In this document: positions 24,870-36,300 of the stretch, one piece after another | How the letters are laid out: each line of letters starts with the position of its first letter | How positions within the stretch are numbered: the stretch's first letter is position 1 | DNA from: Penelope pileata | Lineage: Eukaryota; Chordata; Aves; Galliformes; Cracidae | Direction of reading: 5' to 3' | DNA: 64,000 nucleotides | Assembly: GCA_013396635.1 (NCBI GenBank) | Contig: WBMW01005313.1 | Span: 561,238 to 625,237 of the forward strand | Notes under the pieces: model-generated | Databases searched by the model: none | What the model was told of the DNA's origin: nothing | What the model saw: the letters and a program-made list of their open reading frames with translations, nothing else | Position numbers and translations under genes: made by a program

Positions 24870-27800
24870 GTAAGTGACCTTTTTCTGTGTTCAACTTTAT
24901 GAATTTCTGATTGAACTTTCCTCTGGATAGCCTTGGTGCTCACTGAAGAGAGAATGCTGAGGTTCTGCCTGTCTACTAACCATATCCATCAATTGCAGTT
25001 TTTAAAACCTTGAAGCAAGGTAAGAGAACAGATCTCATCTGATCAAACAGTTATTTTACAACTGACATCCTGTGATTGGCACATCTGTTCTTTAATAATT
25101 CTGATGTATTCTTCCAGCACAGCACACCAAACCTGCACTCTGAGGAGAATGTGTAGTTCATCAAATGAACTTAGCCAAACGTAGAATAAATGATCGACAA
25201 TGCCTGTGAAAGGGAGATTGACTTCATAGACTTCAGGAGCAATAAGCTAAGAAGTTTATTGGCTATCTGCCCTGAAAGCTTTGCCAGCACTAACAGAGTC
25301 TTTTAAAAATAACATGTTAAATGTTATCCCCTGCCCTTGCCACCCAATATTGGATTTTTTTTTTCTGGAAAAGGCTGTGTTTGTCACAACTGGTCAGCTG
25401 TCTTTGATTATTTAAATAGCTGGTGCTGTCTTTTTTCCTGTAAAGCAGGAGCTCCTAAGCTTGGCTGAGTTTGGACTTCACTGGGCTAAAATCTGGGAGT
25501 GGTTGGCTGCTTTTAGCACTCTGGAATGCCAGGGATGTCAGAGCAGAGCCGATAACTGAGCTACAGCTTGAGAGAGGTATCTGCAAAAGTTGCTGATCCC
25601 AGTGTTGTATGAGCAACAAAACAACTGATGGACCATCTTCCCTCGGATTTTTAGCTACAAGGAAAAAAAGCTTTAGGGTATTTCCTTGCCTCACCAGCCC
25701 ACCCCTCAGTGGATTTTAATGGAACTGAGTTACTAACAGCTACTTCATTGAACAGAGATAATTATGAGGTATTTTTTCTGAAGAACAATTAGCAGCAGTA
25801 AAGAGGGTATTAGATGCATTCTCCTGTGTTAGTCCCTCTTTAAAAAGAAGAGTTAAGGAGACTCTAAAAGAGTAGTTAGTGAACTGCTGTGGAAATCTTA
25901 CTACTCTGTAGATTGATTAATGCTTTGAAAGTATAAATACAGTTGTTTCTTCTCTTTGTGTGTTGTGGTTTAACCCAGCAGGTAGCTAAGCACCACACAG
26001 TCATTTGCTTTCCCCCAGCACCCACCAAGTGGGATGGGGGAGAGAATCAGGGAGGGAGAAAAAGGCAAAACTTGTGTGTTAAGATAAAAACTATTTACTA
26101 CGACAGAAAAGGAAGAGGGGGGGAAAAATAATAGTAATTATATGTATGTCCTACAGTTATCGCAAATCCTCAAAATTTCTTCCACTCAATTCCCTGACAG
26201 TTTGGCAAGCGCTTGTTTTCTCTACTCTACAGTCATAACGCTCACAAGCTTCTAAAATATTTACTATAGTTAAAGTCTGTTGAACTGTTTTTGCTTTTAC
26301 CCATATTCTTCTCAGCACCAGCTCAAATGGGTACAGTTGTGACAACTCCTGAATTATTTCACGTTTGGGACCCAAAAATAACTAAACACAAATATATATG
26401 TACAAAACAAGTGATGCCCAAAGCAGTTGCTCACCACCCACCCACCAATGCTCAGCCAGTCCCCAAGCAGCAGCTGCAACCCCCCCCCCCTCCCCGCCAA
26501 GACAGCTCCCATCAGTTTTTCAGTTTTTTCACAATTTCATATGGTATAGAATATCTCCTTAGCTAGTTTAGGTCAGCTGTCCTAGTTTCTAGCTCCTTGT
26601 GTCCCACCCCAGTCCCCTTGCTGTCAGAGCAGTAGGAGAAGCTGAGAGACTGAAACGTTCTTGGCTCTGTGCAGCACTGCTCACCAACAACTAAAACATT
26701 GGTGTGTTACCAGTGTTGTTTTTCTCCTAAAGCCAAAACATAGCATCATACCAGGCACTGTGAAGAAAAAATCAACTCTGTCCCAGCTGAAAGCAAGACA
26801 ATGCGCCTTTAGTTTCATACTGGGCTTCAAATAAAAAGCTGTGTGTGTTCCAAAGCTTGTAACTTTTTTTTCCCCAAAACGGAAAACTTCAGCAGTGGAT
26901 AGATAAGCATTTGAGCTAATGCTTGACTGAACTATTACAGACTAATGAGAACAAACTGCTTGACTCCAGATGCTGAATGCTTTTAACTCCCATTAGTTTC
27001 AGCTTGTGAGAGATTGTGGAAAAAAGCACAACTCTGGGCCATAACATAAAACAAAAATTCACATTTACCCCTGTAGGTGCACTAGGACAGATGACATAAT
27101 ATGCATGAATGGAATGAAAATAAGCAGAAATGTAGAAAAAGTAAATGATATTTGAAAAGAGCAAAAAGAGTCTCTTTGCTCTGCGGCTTAATGTTTATGG
27201 GAAATTAATCTATTCCAGTGTGGTCTGGATACTCAAGTTGAACTGCATGCCTTAGAAACATTTTTAACTTGATTTCTTTATCGGTTAATAGATGACTGGC
27301 AAAGGCTTTCAGCTGGTACAAACCAAAGAAGTCTCAATGAAAGCAGAAGATGCTCAGAGAGTTTTCCAAAAGTGTGCATCAGAATTCATTCCGCTGCTTG
27401 AAAAAGGTGAGATTATGCATTGTTTTGTTTCTCTTAGTACAGAAATCTAGCTGGCAGTGGAGTGTTCGGGGGAAGGTGGGAGAATGAAGGATAAATCCTT
27501 AATGTAAAGCCAGTTGAGATGAAGTTCAGAAGCTTCAGTCAGGCCCTGAGCCAGTCAAAACTGAAGGCATCCAAAATGAACTAATCTGCTCAGGAGCTAT
27601 GGCACAAGCAGATTTGTCTGGAGTGGTCAACAGAGGCTCATGTTTCTAGAATCAGAATGTATTAGCTTATCACAATTGCAGGTAAACCACTTCGATGCTC
27701 AGTGTTTCTGTGTGCATATTCAAGCAAATCGGTGTAGATGTGTACAAAGCAGGCAAGCCTTAAATTCCTGCTCATAAATGGTGTACTGTCAGAGTACTTG

Positions 27801-30121
27801 AAAAATATTTCAGTTGAGTTGACTGTAATTGTTTTTTGTCTGTTCTTGTAGAAATACTGACATCGTGCCATCTGTTGTGTGCTGAAGCTCAGTACACACT
27901 CCCAAACTTAGTAAAGCAACATGCAATTTTTTCATAATAATATCAGAGGTCCATGGTGCTCATTGCAAGAATAGGAAAGAAGTTACACTTTTCCGACGAC
28001 AGTCTAGTTTAAGGGCTATTTTGCACCCATGTGGGAAGAAATGTGTTCAGAATGAAAGCAGAGAAAGGGGATCTGGAAATAGTGGGTGAGAATAAGTCTG
28101 AAATCAGACTGTTTGCTATCTTCGTACTGAGGTAAAAATGCCGGAATGACTCAGTCATGCTGCAGATGTCTGTGAAATGGCTCACTATTTGAGCAGTAGA
28201 GTCTGACTCACTTCCATGATACCCTCTGCTCTTCAGCATTTCTGTGCCATTGCTAACTTTCAAGAAATAAAACTGGAAATCTGCTAGAGCCTCTGCAAAA
28301 ATGAGCATGGAATTGCAGATATATGTATGTTTTTTCAGATAACACTATACTTCAAAGCTACGGTTAAGTGTTTTTATTTCTTTATTCTGTATGATAGCTG
28401 CTCAAACAAAAAGCTTCAATGGTTGTTGTGAGCTTCACAATTTCTTAAGGGGTGAGAAATCTAATGTTTTAATGCTAAATGTAAAAGTAGTTTTGATTCC
28501 AGATGAAATGGTCTTCTAGGTCCAGTTGTTGCATTAGAGTTCAATGGAGACGGTGCTGTGGAAGGATGTCGGAACACTGTAAATGAGGTTTTTAATGGAA
28601 CTAAGGTAAGCTGGTGTTTTGCTTTATTAGCAGAAAATGTTAAATGGCATCTAAGATAATTCATAATCAAGCAGTAGTTTTGATGTACTGAATGTTTTTT
28701 TTGTTATGTTCCTGAGTAGTAAAATCTAACTGAATCCTAGTTGTGTAGAATTTTATTTTTGGTTTTGTGTTTTTTGCGTTCCTCCCCTTCACCCCCACCA
28801 AGTGTGTGCCTTTTTTGTACCATTCCTTGATTTCATCACTTAGAAAATCTTCTGGAAAATGTAAATTGCAATATCCTGGTAGGGAAGGATAGTGAAAGAA
28901 CACGGTCAACTGTTACGACCATGGTACAAGTTGCTCTTGCACCAACAAACTGCCAAATAAATAATAGATGCTGTCAATTCTCTCCATGCAGAACTCCACT
29001 GCGCCTCCAAGCGATAGTCTAGGAAGCGACTTGCTTTGTAATGAAATAGACTCTTTTGTTCTGAAATCAGAAATTGCTGTACAACAGAATATTCGTCTTA
29101 AAACATCTTCGAGTAAACCAGTTCACGGAACTGTCATGTTTTTTGTTGATGTGGTACTTTGAGCTGAAGCTGAAATGTAGTGCTATATGAGCATGATTAT
29201 CTGGAATAGCCCATTTCTACAGTTTCAGTGCACTTCAGAGTAGTTCTGTTTGCAGCACAAACACTGATGTGGTAAGAGGGTGATAATTTCCCCTGGAGGT
29301 GTAGAAAATATGAGACAGGAAGAACTCAATTCAAGTTTTTGATTGAAGGCATCATTTACGTGTTGAGACTGTTGAACATGTAGAAACTGATGAACAGCAA
29401 TAACCCTTCTGTCTGTTACGCTGAGCTATTTGGCAGTGCCTGGGGCATTTGTAGCTAATCTGCTGAAAGTTTTTGAAGGTGACTATTGTAGACCTTGGAA
29501 TTCCACGTGCATTGATCAATTTTACAAAATGCAAATTTAATCAATTAAAAAAAAGCACCAAAAATCATCTGAAGAAGCAGCAGTTTTTCGGGAATATAGT
29601 GCAAGGGAGTCTTTCTTACCAACTTTGTTTCTGTTGCATGAAAGCGTAATGGTAGCCTAAGCTTTTGTCATTCTTATTGCGTCTACCCCCTCCCTCTGCT
29701 CATCCCTGCAGAGTTGGACTTTACCAAGCAAAATACATCTAACCAGACACTAGCTGAAGTGGTGACTCCTGAATAACTCAGCCTAAAACTTTTGATTCCT
29801 GTTAGTGGAAGGCTGAGGTTACTGCAGCTGAAATATCTGCTAAGAACAGGTCACAGTAACAAAGGGAACATCAGGGCTCAGAGGATTCTAAGGCTGTTGT
29901 GAACATGTAGTGGAAACCAAGAGAGTTGAGTGCCTCTCATGAAGTGCAAAATGAAGAGTCTTGGCTCCAAACGAGCATGAAGCTACTTGAACTTGTTTAT
30001 TAGTGATGCATAACTATTTCCTTGTTTAATAAAATAGGTTTTTGTGTCGGAGAGCAAGGCATCAGCGTCTCAAGATGTAGACAATTTCTACAACTTTGCC
30101 GACATGCAGATGGGAATGTGA
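24204..30121 (+). CDS. RP2: RP2 (XRP2), ARL3 GTPase-activating protein, exons 2-5; exon 1 not seen
   Basis: RP2 stimulates GTP hydrolysis by the small GTPase ARL3 at the cilium base, so that lipidated cargo carriers such as UNC119 can be recycled; loss in humans causes X-linked retinitis pigmentosa. Exons 24204-24869, 27292-27406, 28520-28605 and 30038-30121 join in phase and encode 316 residues from VDPKDY to the stop. This equals the length of human residues 35-350, so positions map one to one. The first part is the TBCC/C-CAP beta-helix, with the repeated DCxNC and DCKDCKC cysteine patterns. The arginine finger (human Arg118) is the CGC at 24453-24455, and Glu138 is at 24513-24515. The last three exons form the NDPK-like C-terminal domain. 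The dual-acylation signal belongs to exon 1, which is missing. All introns are GT-AG. Confidence 0.97.
24870..27291 (+). other. RP2 intron 2, with an LTR insertion
   Basis: 2422 bases, from GTAAGT to the weak acceptor ttaatag. It contains the ERVL-type LTR at 25961-26800 in antisense orientation. The rest is AT-rich and unremarkable. Confidence 0.9.
25961..26800 (-). mobile_element. Avian ERVL-type solo LTR with an unexplained internal segment
   Basis: The left end, TGTTGTGGTTTAACCCAGCA, with ggtagctaagcaccacacag after it, and the right part (catagcatcataccaggcac ... tcccagctgaaagcaagaca) match the ends of a widespread bird ERVL-type LTR as I know it, read in reverse. Its sense is therefore minus, opposite to RP2. 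A middle block, acaagtgatgcccaaagcag to tatggtatagaatatctcct, also fits. From about 26150 to 26370 the sequence does not resemble the LTR and carries a 72-codon minus-strand open frame. No gag, pol or env genes flank it, so it is a solitary LTR. I see no clear target-site duplication. The exact family name is uncertain. Confidence 0.75.
27292..27406 (+). CDS. RP2: RP2 exon 3
   Basis: 115 bases between ttaatag and AAAAAG|GTGAGA, encoding MTGKGFQLVQTKEVSMKAED and then AQRVFQKCASEFIPLLEK plus the first base of a Gly codon. It starts the NDPK-like C-terminal domain. Compared with the human sequence I recall, most changes lie in the FQKCASEF stretch. The phase matches exon 4. Confidence 0.96.
27407..28519 (+). 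other. RP2 intron 3
   Basis: 1113 bases with GT-AG ends (gtgaga ... ttctag). No repeat or gene was recognised inside. Confidence 0.92.
28520..28605 (+). CDS. RP2: RP2 exon 4
   Basis: 86 bases completing the split Gly codon and encoding PVVALEFNGDGAVEGC and RNTVNEVFNGTK. It ends in phase 0 at ACTAAG|GTAAGC. LEFNGDGAVE is the strongly conserved part of the C-terminal domain. Confidence 0.96.
28606..30037 (+). other. RP2 intron 4
   Basis: 1432 bases. It contains the exon-like open frame at 28992-29162 (separate entry). It ends in a pyrimidine-poor acceptor, ttgtttaataaaatag, with a canonical AATAAA hexamer at 30028-30033. Confidence 0.9.
28992..29162 (+). CDS. Candidate alternative last exon of RP2 (unproven)
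   Basis: Directly after a good acceptor (gtcaattctctccatgcag) the sequence is open for 56 codons and then TGA. RP2 exon 4 ends in phase 0, so splicing to this acceptor would read this frame. The peptide begins NSTAPPSDSLGSDLLCNEID and ends GTVMFFVDVVL, with a natural-looking composition and no recognised domain. An ATTAAA variant poly(A) signal lies at 29544-29549. Used as a terminal exon it would replace the normal 27-residue end. Open frames of this length arise often by chance in this window, and I know of no such mammalian isoform. Confidence 0.25.
   Translation, partial: NSTAPPSDSLGSDLLCNEIDSFVLKSEIAVQQNIRLKTSSSKPVHGTVMFFVDVVL
30038..30121 (+). CDS. RP2: RP2 exon 5 (last coding exon)
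   Basis: 84 bases encoding VFVSESKASASQDVDNFYNF and then ADMQMGM, followed by TGA at 30119-30121. The FVSESK, FYNFAD and QMG positions match the known vertebrate RP2 C-terminus. The 3' UTR follows directly. Confidence 0.96.
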   Translation, partial: VFVSESKASASQDVDNFYNFADMQMGM

Positions 30122-32620
30122 AGTCTAATGCAGAAGTGCTCAAATGTGGTTTGTCTCAGCACTTGGATGTCACTTATCTCAACTATTGCAGTAGTATCAG
30201 AGAAGTTTTGTCATTTGGATTTGTATTTTTCATACATTCCTTTTATAAAGCTTTTGATGGTTTTAATTACAAATTACCTGAACTGGAGTAAATGGCATAC
30301 CTCCTTGTGCACGTTGTGTTCAAAACTTACACTTCAGCTCCAGAAACCACAAAGGTTTTGTACTAACTTGTTTTTACAGTGATTTCTAAACATTTATTGA
30401 CGCTTGAATGTTTCTTGTCAACATCTAAGGGACGACGTGGAAAAGTGCAATGCTGATAAACCTTTGATGCATTAATAATTGTGACCTTCAACTCAGACAC
30501 ATTAGAAAGTGTATTTCTGTGACACTCGTTCAAAACTTTCCCACATGTAAATTTGTCTTCATTGGAGGTCAGGGAGGAAACTGTGTTTGACTTCTGAAAG
30601 CTTAGTCTGAAGTGGGTCTTTCTTGCAGCATTCTTTCAGAAGCAGTGCATGACTTAAAAAATGTGCATCTGCTTTATTCCGCTTCAACATCTTTTTTGAA
30701 TAAATTTATTTGCAGGAGCATTTAGGCAGAGAGTTGTCAGGCCAGCAGTCTGGTGAGTGGGTACTTGCTAGGCTCTTTGCTCAGAGGTGAATTCTGAGTG
30801 TGGGTGCTCAGCTGAAGATGCAGAGGCCTAAGGTCCATTCAGGGACTTTGGAGACCCAGGTGCCTCTGGTATTGCCATGCCGCATGTGAATGTACCTGAG
30901 ATTCCCTTGGACTCCAGGAGTAATGACTCTAGCACATTGTTGCTTGCTATCAAGGGACATGCAGCAACCAGGAGCCAGGGAAAGGGCTCTGGTGGTTTTA
31001 AAAAAGCTCCTCCTTGCTGAGCCTCAGGAGTGCAGGGGTCTACACTCAGTAGTAGTACTGAAAATTGGCTGCAGATTGCTGCACCGTGCTGTAGGGGTTT
31101 ACTTCAAATTAATTCTAAAAAGAGATCAAAGAAGTGCTACTATCCCTTTTAGATGTACCTGAAGCGTGATCAGTAAGGATGCTTATTTCTATATAGCGCA
31201 TATTGGAGTGCATATCTTTACTAATATTAAATACATGATTAATTAATACCTTTTAGTATATTAGATCTTCACTGATTTTTCCACAGGAACTTAAAGCTTA
31301 CGTCTGAGTTTACAAGCCCCCTGTAATTCTTTAACAGATCATGCATGCAAATGCACAAAACCAAATTTATTAATTAAAGTTGTGGTTTGCTGATATATGC
31401 AACCTTTACAATCCATTGAAAGCACTTTGGCTATGTTGACGTGCAAATATGCAATAATATCCTCATTACAGTCATCTCCCTGAAAGAAAGATCTTGAAGC
31501 CTGGTTTCAGTTGAGATGGACAGTTCATCAGTTTCACAGCTCTAGAGTTCCAAAAGCGGGTGGCTGAATGCCCACCTCCTGCTAACGCTTCTTAGAATTA
31601 GCACACAAATTTCAGGAGAACAGGTTCTTTGATAATTCTGTCATGCCCAAGAGAGGTTCTGAGCTGTCATTTTGTTGCTAATGTGCAAATACATGCCCTT
31701 ATTTTAAACTATATATCAAGAATATGTCCTTAGGACCTCTTACTGAAGTTATGCACAGATTAAATAAGGAAAGATATCTCCTGAAGTCACTAAACCATTA
31801 GAATACTGAAGGTCAGAGAAATGTCACTTGTAAAATGTTTTTATTTGACAGACTGAAATAAAATGAAACTGCCACCTAAATCTAACCGGTAGAAGAAATT
31901 GTCACTTATTTGCACTTAGCCAGCTAGGATTTTTTTATATAATGCATGAGGTGAGGCTGTGAAAACAGCCTTAGGCCAGTCCACAAAGCACTAGCACAAC
32001 TCATCAAGGGATATTGCTAGAATTATTCTGGCTACATACTGTAAATATGTTTTCCTGATATGGACAGAGTTGTGTAATGTACTTCAAAACTGTCATTGTG
32101 TAATTTCTCTAAGCAGTAATGTATTGGACCATCTTGATCTCTGAACTTTTGCATACAATATTTCTAAACTTACATGCTGGCTCATGATTATGTGTATGTC
32201 GAAGTTCATTTTTTTTATATTTTCAACCTGATCTGGAAGCGAAGTGCTGAATTGTTTTTTGTGTCTATTTTTGATGAAGGATGGGATGAGTGATTGAAAA
32301 TTAATCTAGGCTTGAAACAGTGAAAACCTTTTTCACATGCTGGGAAAGAGGGGAGTGTTGCTTTTTTTGCATTGATAGCATGCTAAGCGACATAAACGGT
32401 TTTTAATCTTTAAAAACCTAAATAATGAAGGAGTTTCTCAATCCAATTATTTATCTTTTGACTTCAATTTCTTGCTAACAGGTGTTATGACACTTCTAGC
32501 CCTACTAGGAGTGCACCAGGTATCGTATGCGTTACAGAATGGTACATGCTTCATGTAGTCTTTGTATGTTTCTTGTATAGCTTTTTGTGTAATTTGCATT
32601 GTACTGTGAATGTATTTCAT

Positions 32621-32626
32621 AATAAA
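32621..32626 (+). terminator. Candidate RP2 poly(A) signal
   Basis: Canonical AATAAA at the end of a T- and GT-rich stretch about 2.5 kb after the stop codon. Confidence 0.45.
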
Positions 32627-33340
32627 CATCGCAAATGTAAACTCTGGATTCTGGAAGACTCTTAAATTGCAAGTCATTGCAAATTATAATCAAATATTAA
32701 AACAGAATTCAATGTTTAAACACGGAGCTTAAGTTGCCAGATACTTGCAGCTAATTGAAAATAAGCATTAACTCTGCAGTCATCCATCTACTGAAAAAGA
32801 TGCAGTTTTGACAGCAGTGCAGTCATCCATCCTCCAAAAAGGTAAATTCTTGACAGCAGGGATTTTTCCCCAGAGTCACGAAGGATATGATTAACTTTAC
32901 TTCTTGCATAATAAAATATGCCAGAAGATATCCTTATATCAAAATGTAGAGATTCGTGGATGGAGACTGTTAAAGCACTTTTCCTGCTCTGTGTTTGCAT
33001 GTTGCTGGTTGGGTGTTTGCTTGATTTGTTTTGTTTGAACTTGTAGGAGTTTTGTGCTCTTTAGCTGTGCTCACCTCTTTGGGTTCTAGATGGGCAGTAC
33101 TGATATGCTCACATCAAAAACAGATCATGGTGCTTATAATAGAAGAATCAGAGCTTTAGACTGGTCAGAGATGAGAGTTTTCTAGACGGAGATGGTCTAG
33201 AGCAATTTTTACAAGGTGTGAATGTTTGCCAAGAAGTACTGTATCAATATAATCTGCTGAATCGATTGAGTGCAATTGTGAAGCTTTACAGAACGAGAGC
33301 TTTTGTTTTGCACTCAGCTGCTGTAGATTTTTACAGTTTA

Positions 33341-33346
33341 AATAAA
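33341..33346 (+). terminator. Candidate distal RP2 poly(A) signal
   Basis: Canonical AATAAA about 3.2 kb after the stop, followed within about 45 bases by T-rich sequence (agtctttttattttc) suitable as a downstream element. Confidence 0.4.
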
Positions 33347-36300
33347 ATCTTACACCTCAGCTGGATCTGAGTTGCCCACTAGTCTTTTTATTTTCATCTT
33401 TTTACATTGTATCTAAATTCTGGTAAAGCCTAAATATTTTTACTATGTTTACCAGTCACATCCTCAAATACAGTGCTTCTGCTGGTTAGTGTCTGTGTCC
33501 AATTGCTAGGAAGTCACCCGCTTTCTTTTGTTGTATCTAGACAGTCATGCATAAAATGCATGGATTTAAAAGTAATTCACATACCAGGCTGCACTTATAT
33601 AACTGGGACAAATATTTTCCATTCCAAAAAGGAGCTTGAAACTTTGTATTACAAAATATGTGCTTCAGTCCTCCTGACTAATAGGGGCAAAAATGAGTTT
33701 TACTGCCTTGTGCTTCAGACAGCTCTGCATCTGATTATCTTCTTCTCTTAAATGATGGCTTTTAAGCAGTTAGGCTTTATTCTTACAGCGTTCAGCTTTC
33801 TGTGCATATTTAAATTAGTGTTGCTGAAAATATCTTGTTGAAGTTGTCAAAGTCTTTTTTTTCCTAAAGATTAAATAAAACCTGGAGTGAAATGAATCCT
33901 TTAAGATCTAGAAACAGCCCAGGTGCCTGTCTGAATAGTTCCTAAACTCTAAGACTTGCTGTTCACTTTCTTGTTGACTCTTTTGTGCCATTTTTTTTTT
34001 CTTCTCTAAATTAATGAGTAAGCCTTCTGAATCTGTAAGGGTGATCACTGTAAGTCTTTGGATGAAGAGCTCTTCCAAGGCACGCTTAGACCTGGTCTTA
34101 ACAATCTAAATTCTAGTCTATCAGTGTTAAAAGCTATGCATAAATGCTGATCGTAAGGACTGTCTCCATCAAGCGTGGATTTGACAAGGATGGTACAAGG
34201 GAGCCGCAGCACTTCATCAGACTGTGTGCTGTAATGCAGCACTTTTGCTCCAGTGTATGTAGAAATGCAGTTCGGTGGTGGTCCACCCCGTGTGCCTCTG
34301 AATTCACAACACAAGCTCTAGCAGTTTGCTGAGGAAAACCCTTTATGAGAAACAACATCTTGCTGCATTGCCAATCTGGAGGTTTTTCTTAAAACTCTAC
34401 CAAGAGCTTCATCTCTGTGGGTTGAACAATGCACTCATCTGTATGCAAAAAGCTTGAGAAGCATCAAACCTAGTAAAACAAGCGTGTTTGGGAGGCTTCA
34501 CTGAACGGCTGGGAGTCTTGGTGTGTTAACAGGCCAGCCACGGTTATCTAGGTGTCCAGTTTGATGGAAGAGTGCTTTTTACTCCTTTCATCTCATCGGA
34601 ACGCATGATTGCCATAAGGCTGTTGCACGTAACGTCTGTGGTCACGCAGTCTTGCTGATGCATATGTAATCATTGCAGGTTCTGAGTGAGAGAGGAAAAA
34701 AGAGGGGGAAGTGAGAAACTTTTTAAAAGTTCTGAAGTTTTCTGAGCACATAAAGTGCAGCTGCACATTTCTTTTTGTGCATCTAGTGATAATCTCTGGC
34801 TAAGTACAGCTTCATGGCTGGAATATGTTTACCTTCCCAGAATGTATTAAGCAACGTGGCCGGTATCTGTCAAGCATGAGTCATCCCTTTTTCCAATTGC
34901 ACAAAGGATTAGAATTGCCATAACTTTAAAAGTGCTGTCAAGGGTATAACGAGATCTTCCAAATACACATGGACTTCTCTCACACCATTCTGGTAAAAAC
35001 CACTATGGGAAGTTTGTCCTCAAAAGCATCAGATGAAGTTGATAGGTGAAGGAAATGAGGTTAAGAGGCTCTTGAACAGTGTTTAAACAAGTGTTTGTCT
35101 GATGTTCCCAAATTGCGAAAGCTAAAAGCAATGTCCTCTTACAAATTCTACCAAAAGGATGAGGCGAGGCTTAAGGCTGACCACCTCTGCAACAGTAGGA
35201 GCTCAAAGGACTCAGTGTCTGGATGAGAGTGGTACGTAGCTCTCTTTTCTTGCTACTTCTTTTTCTCATGAGTATTGTAATGATAAAATCCCAGTTCATA
35301 AAGTCGTGTGAGAATATCTTTTCTTTTTTAGATAGCTTTGTTCTTGTGATGTTGAAGAAAACTTAAAAAGGTGTCGGTTGTATTTTTATTTTTTTCTGCC
35401 ATTAATTGTGTGTCTCAAAAATAAAATTGAAACAACCGTTTTCTTTTTTGGGGAGGAAGGGTGGAGAGACAGTTGACTTGTGATTTCTGAGCACTGAAGG
35501 AGTGGCAGCTTTACTTCCTCTTACACACATGGATGCTAACTGCTGTAGGGAGATTTCCCCAAAACTAGCATAGACGGCGATGCCTAGGCATCCCATTTCC
35601 CAGCTCTTTTAGGTAAGAGATACAATGAGTTTCTGCACTAATACAACCCTACAATGTTTTCTTCCCTTCTTTTTTGGCAAGTAGGTACTTGTGTGCATTT
35701 AGGATACAGACTGGTAATACTGATACGTTTTGAAAGCTGCTGGCAGTTCTCTCCATTCTGTGTTACTATCATCTCAGAAGGAGAAAGATAAATAGAAGTT
35801 CTCCCTATGCGCAAAACTTTGAACTTGTCAGAACCTGGGAAGTGAAGCTGGCTCACACACTTTGCTCTAAAGAGAGTAAATGCTTCATGGTTGTGGCAGT
35901 ACTTTATTTGTCTGAATGCGCTGACCTTTTTATGAGGGGAGACCTTTCCCCCCATTTCTGAAATCCCTACTTAAAAAACCCTTCAGGTGCTTTTTTTAAA
36001 AAGGGTTCTGCAGATTAAATGGAAGGGCTGTGCTATGACCCGAGGGCATCTTTTGATAGCTGCCCCAACAGGTGCTAAAGGATTGGATTCAGTGTCACAA
36101 GTAAAGATAATCTTTTGAAGCTCCAAGTGTTCTTTGCTTCTATTTCTAATAGTGCATATCGGAAAGAAACACTTCAGTCACGAGAGGATTTTGAGACAGC
36201 TAATGATCCCCAGATGAGACTCTACTTTGCATTTTTTTTTCTCTTCCCCGCAGAAGAATGGAAGTTACTTCACAGCAATAATTAGCTCTCTTGTTTGCAG

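Larger units (their letters stand above)
30122..33346 (+). other. RP2 3' untranslated region (extent inferred)
   Basis: AT-rich sequence without coding potential follows the stop. AATAAA hexamers occur at 30699-30704, 31857-31862, 32621-32626, 33341-33346 and 33874-33879. The 32621 site follows a GT/T-rich stretch and would give a 3' UTR of about 2.5 kb; the 33341 site would give about 3.2 kb. Either fits the long RP2 3' UTR known in mammals. The real end cannot be fixed from sequence alone. Confidence 0.55.
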
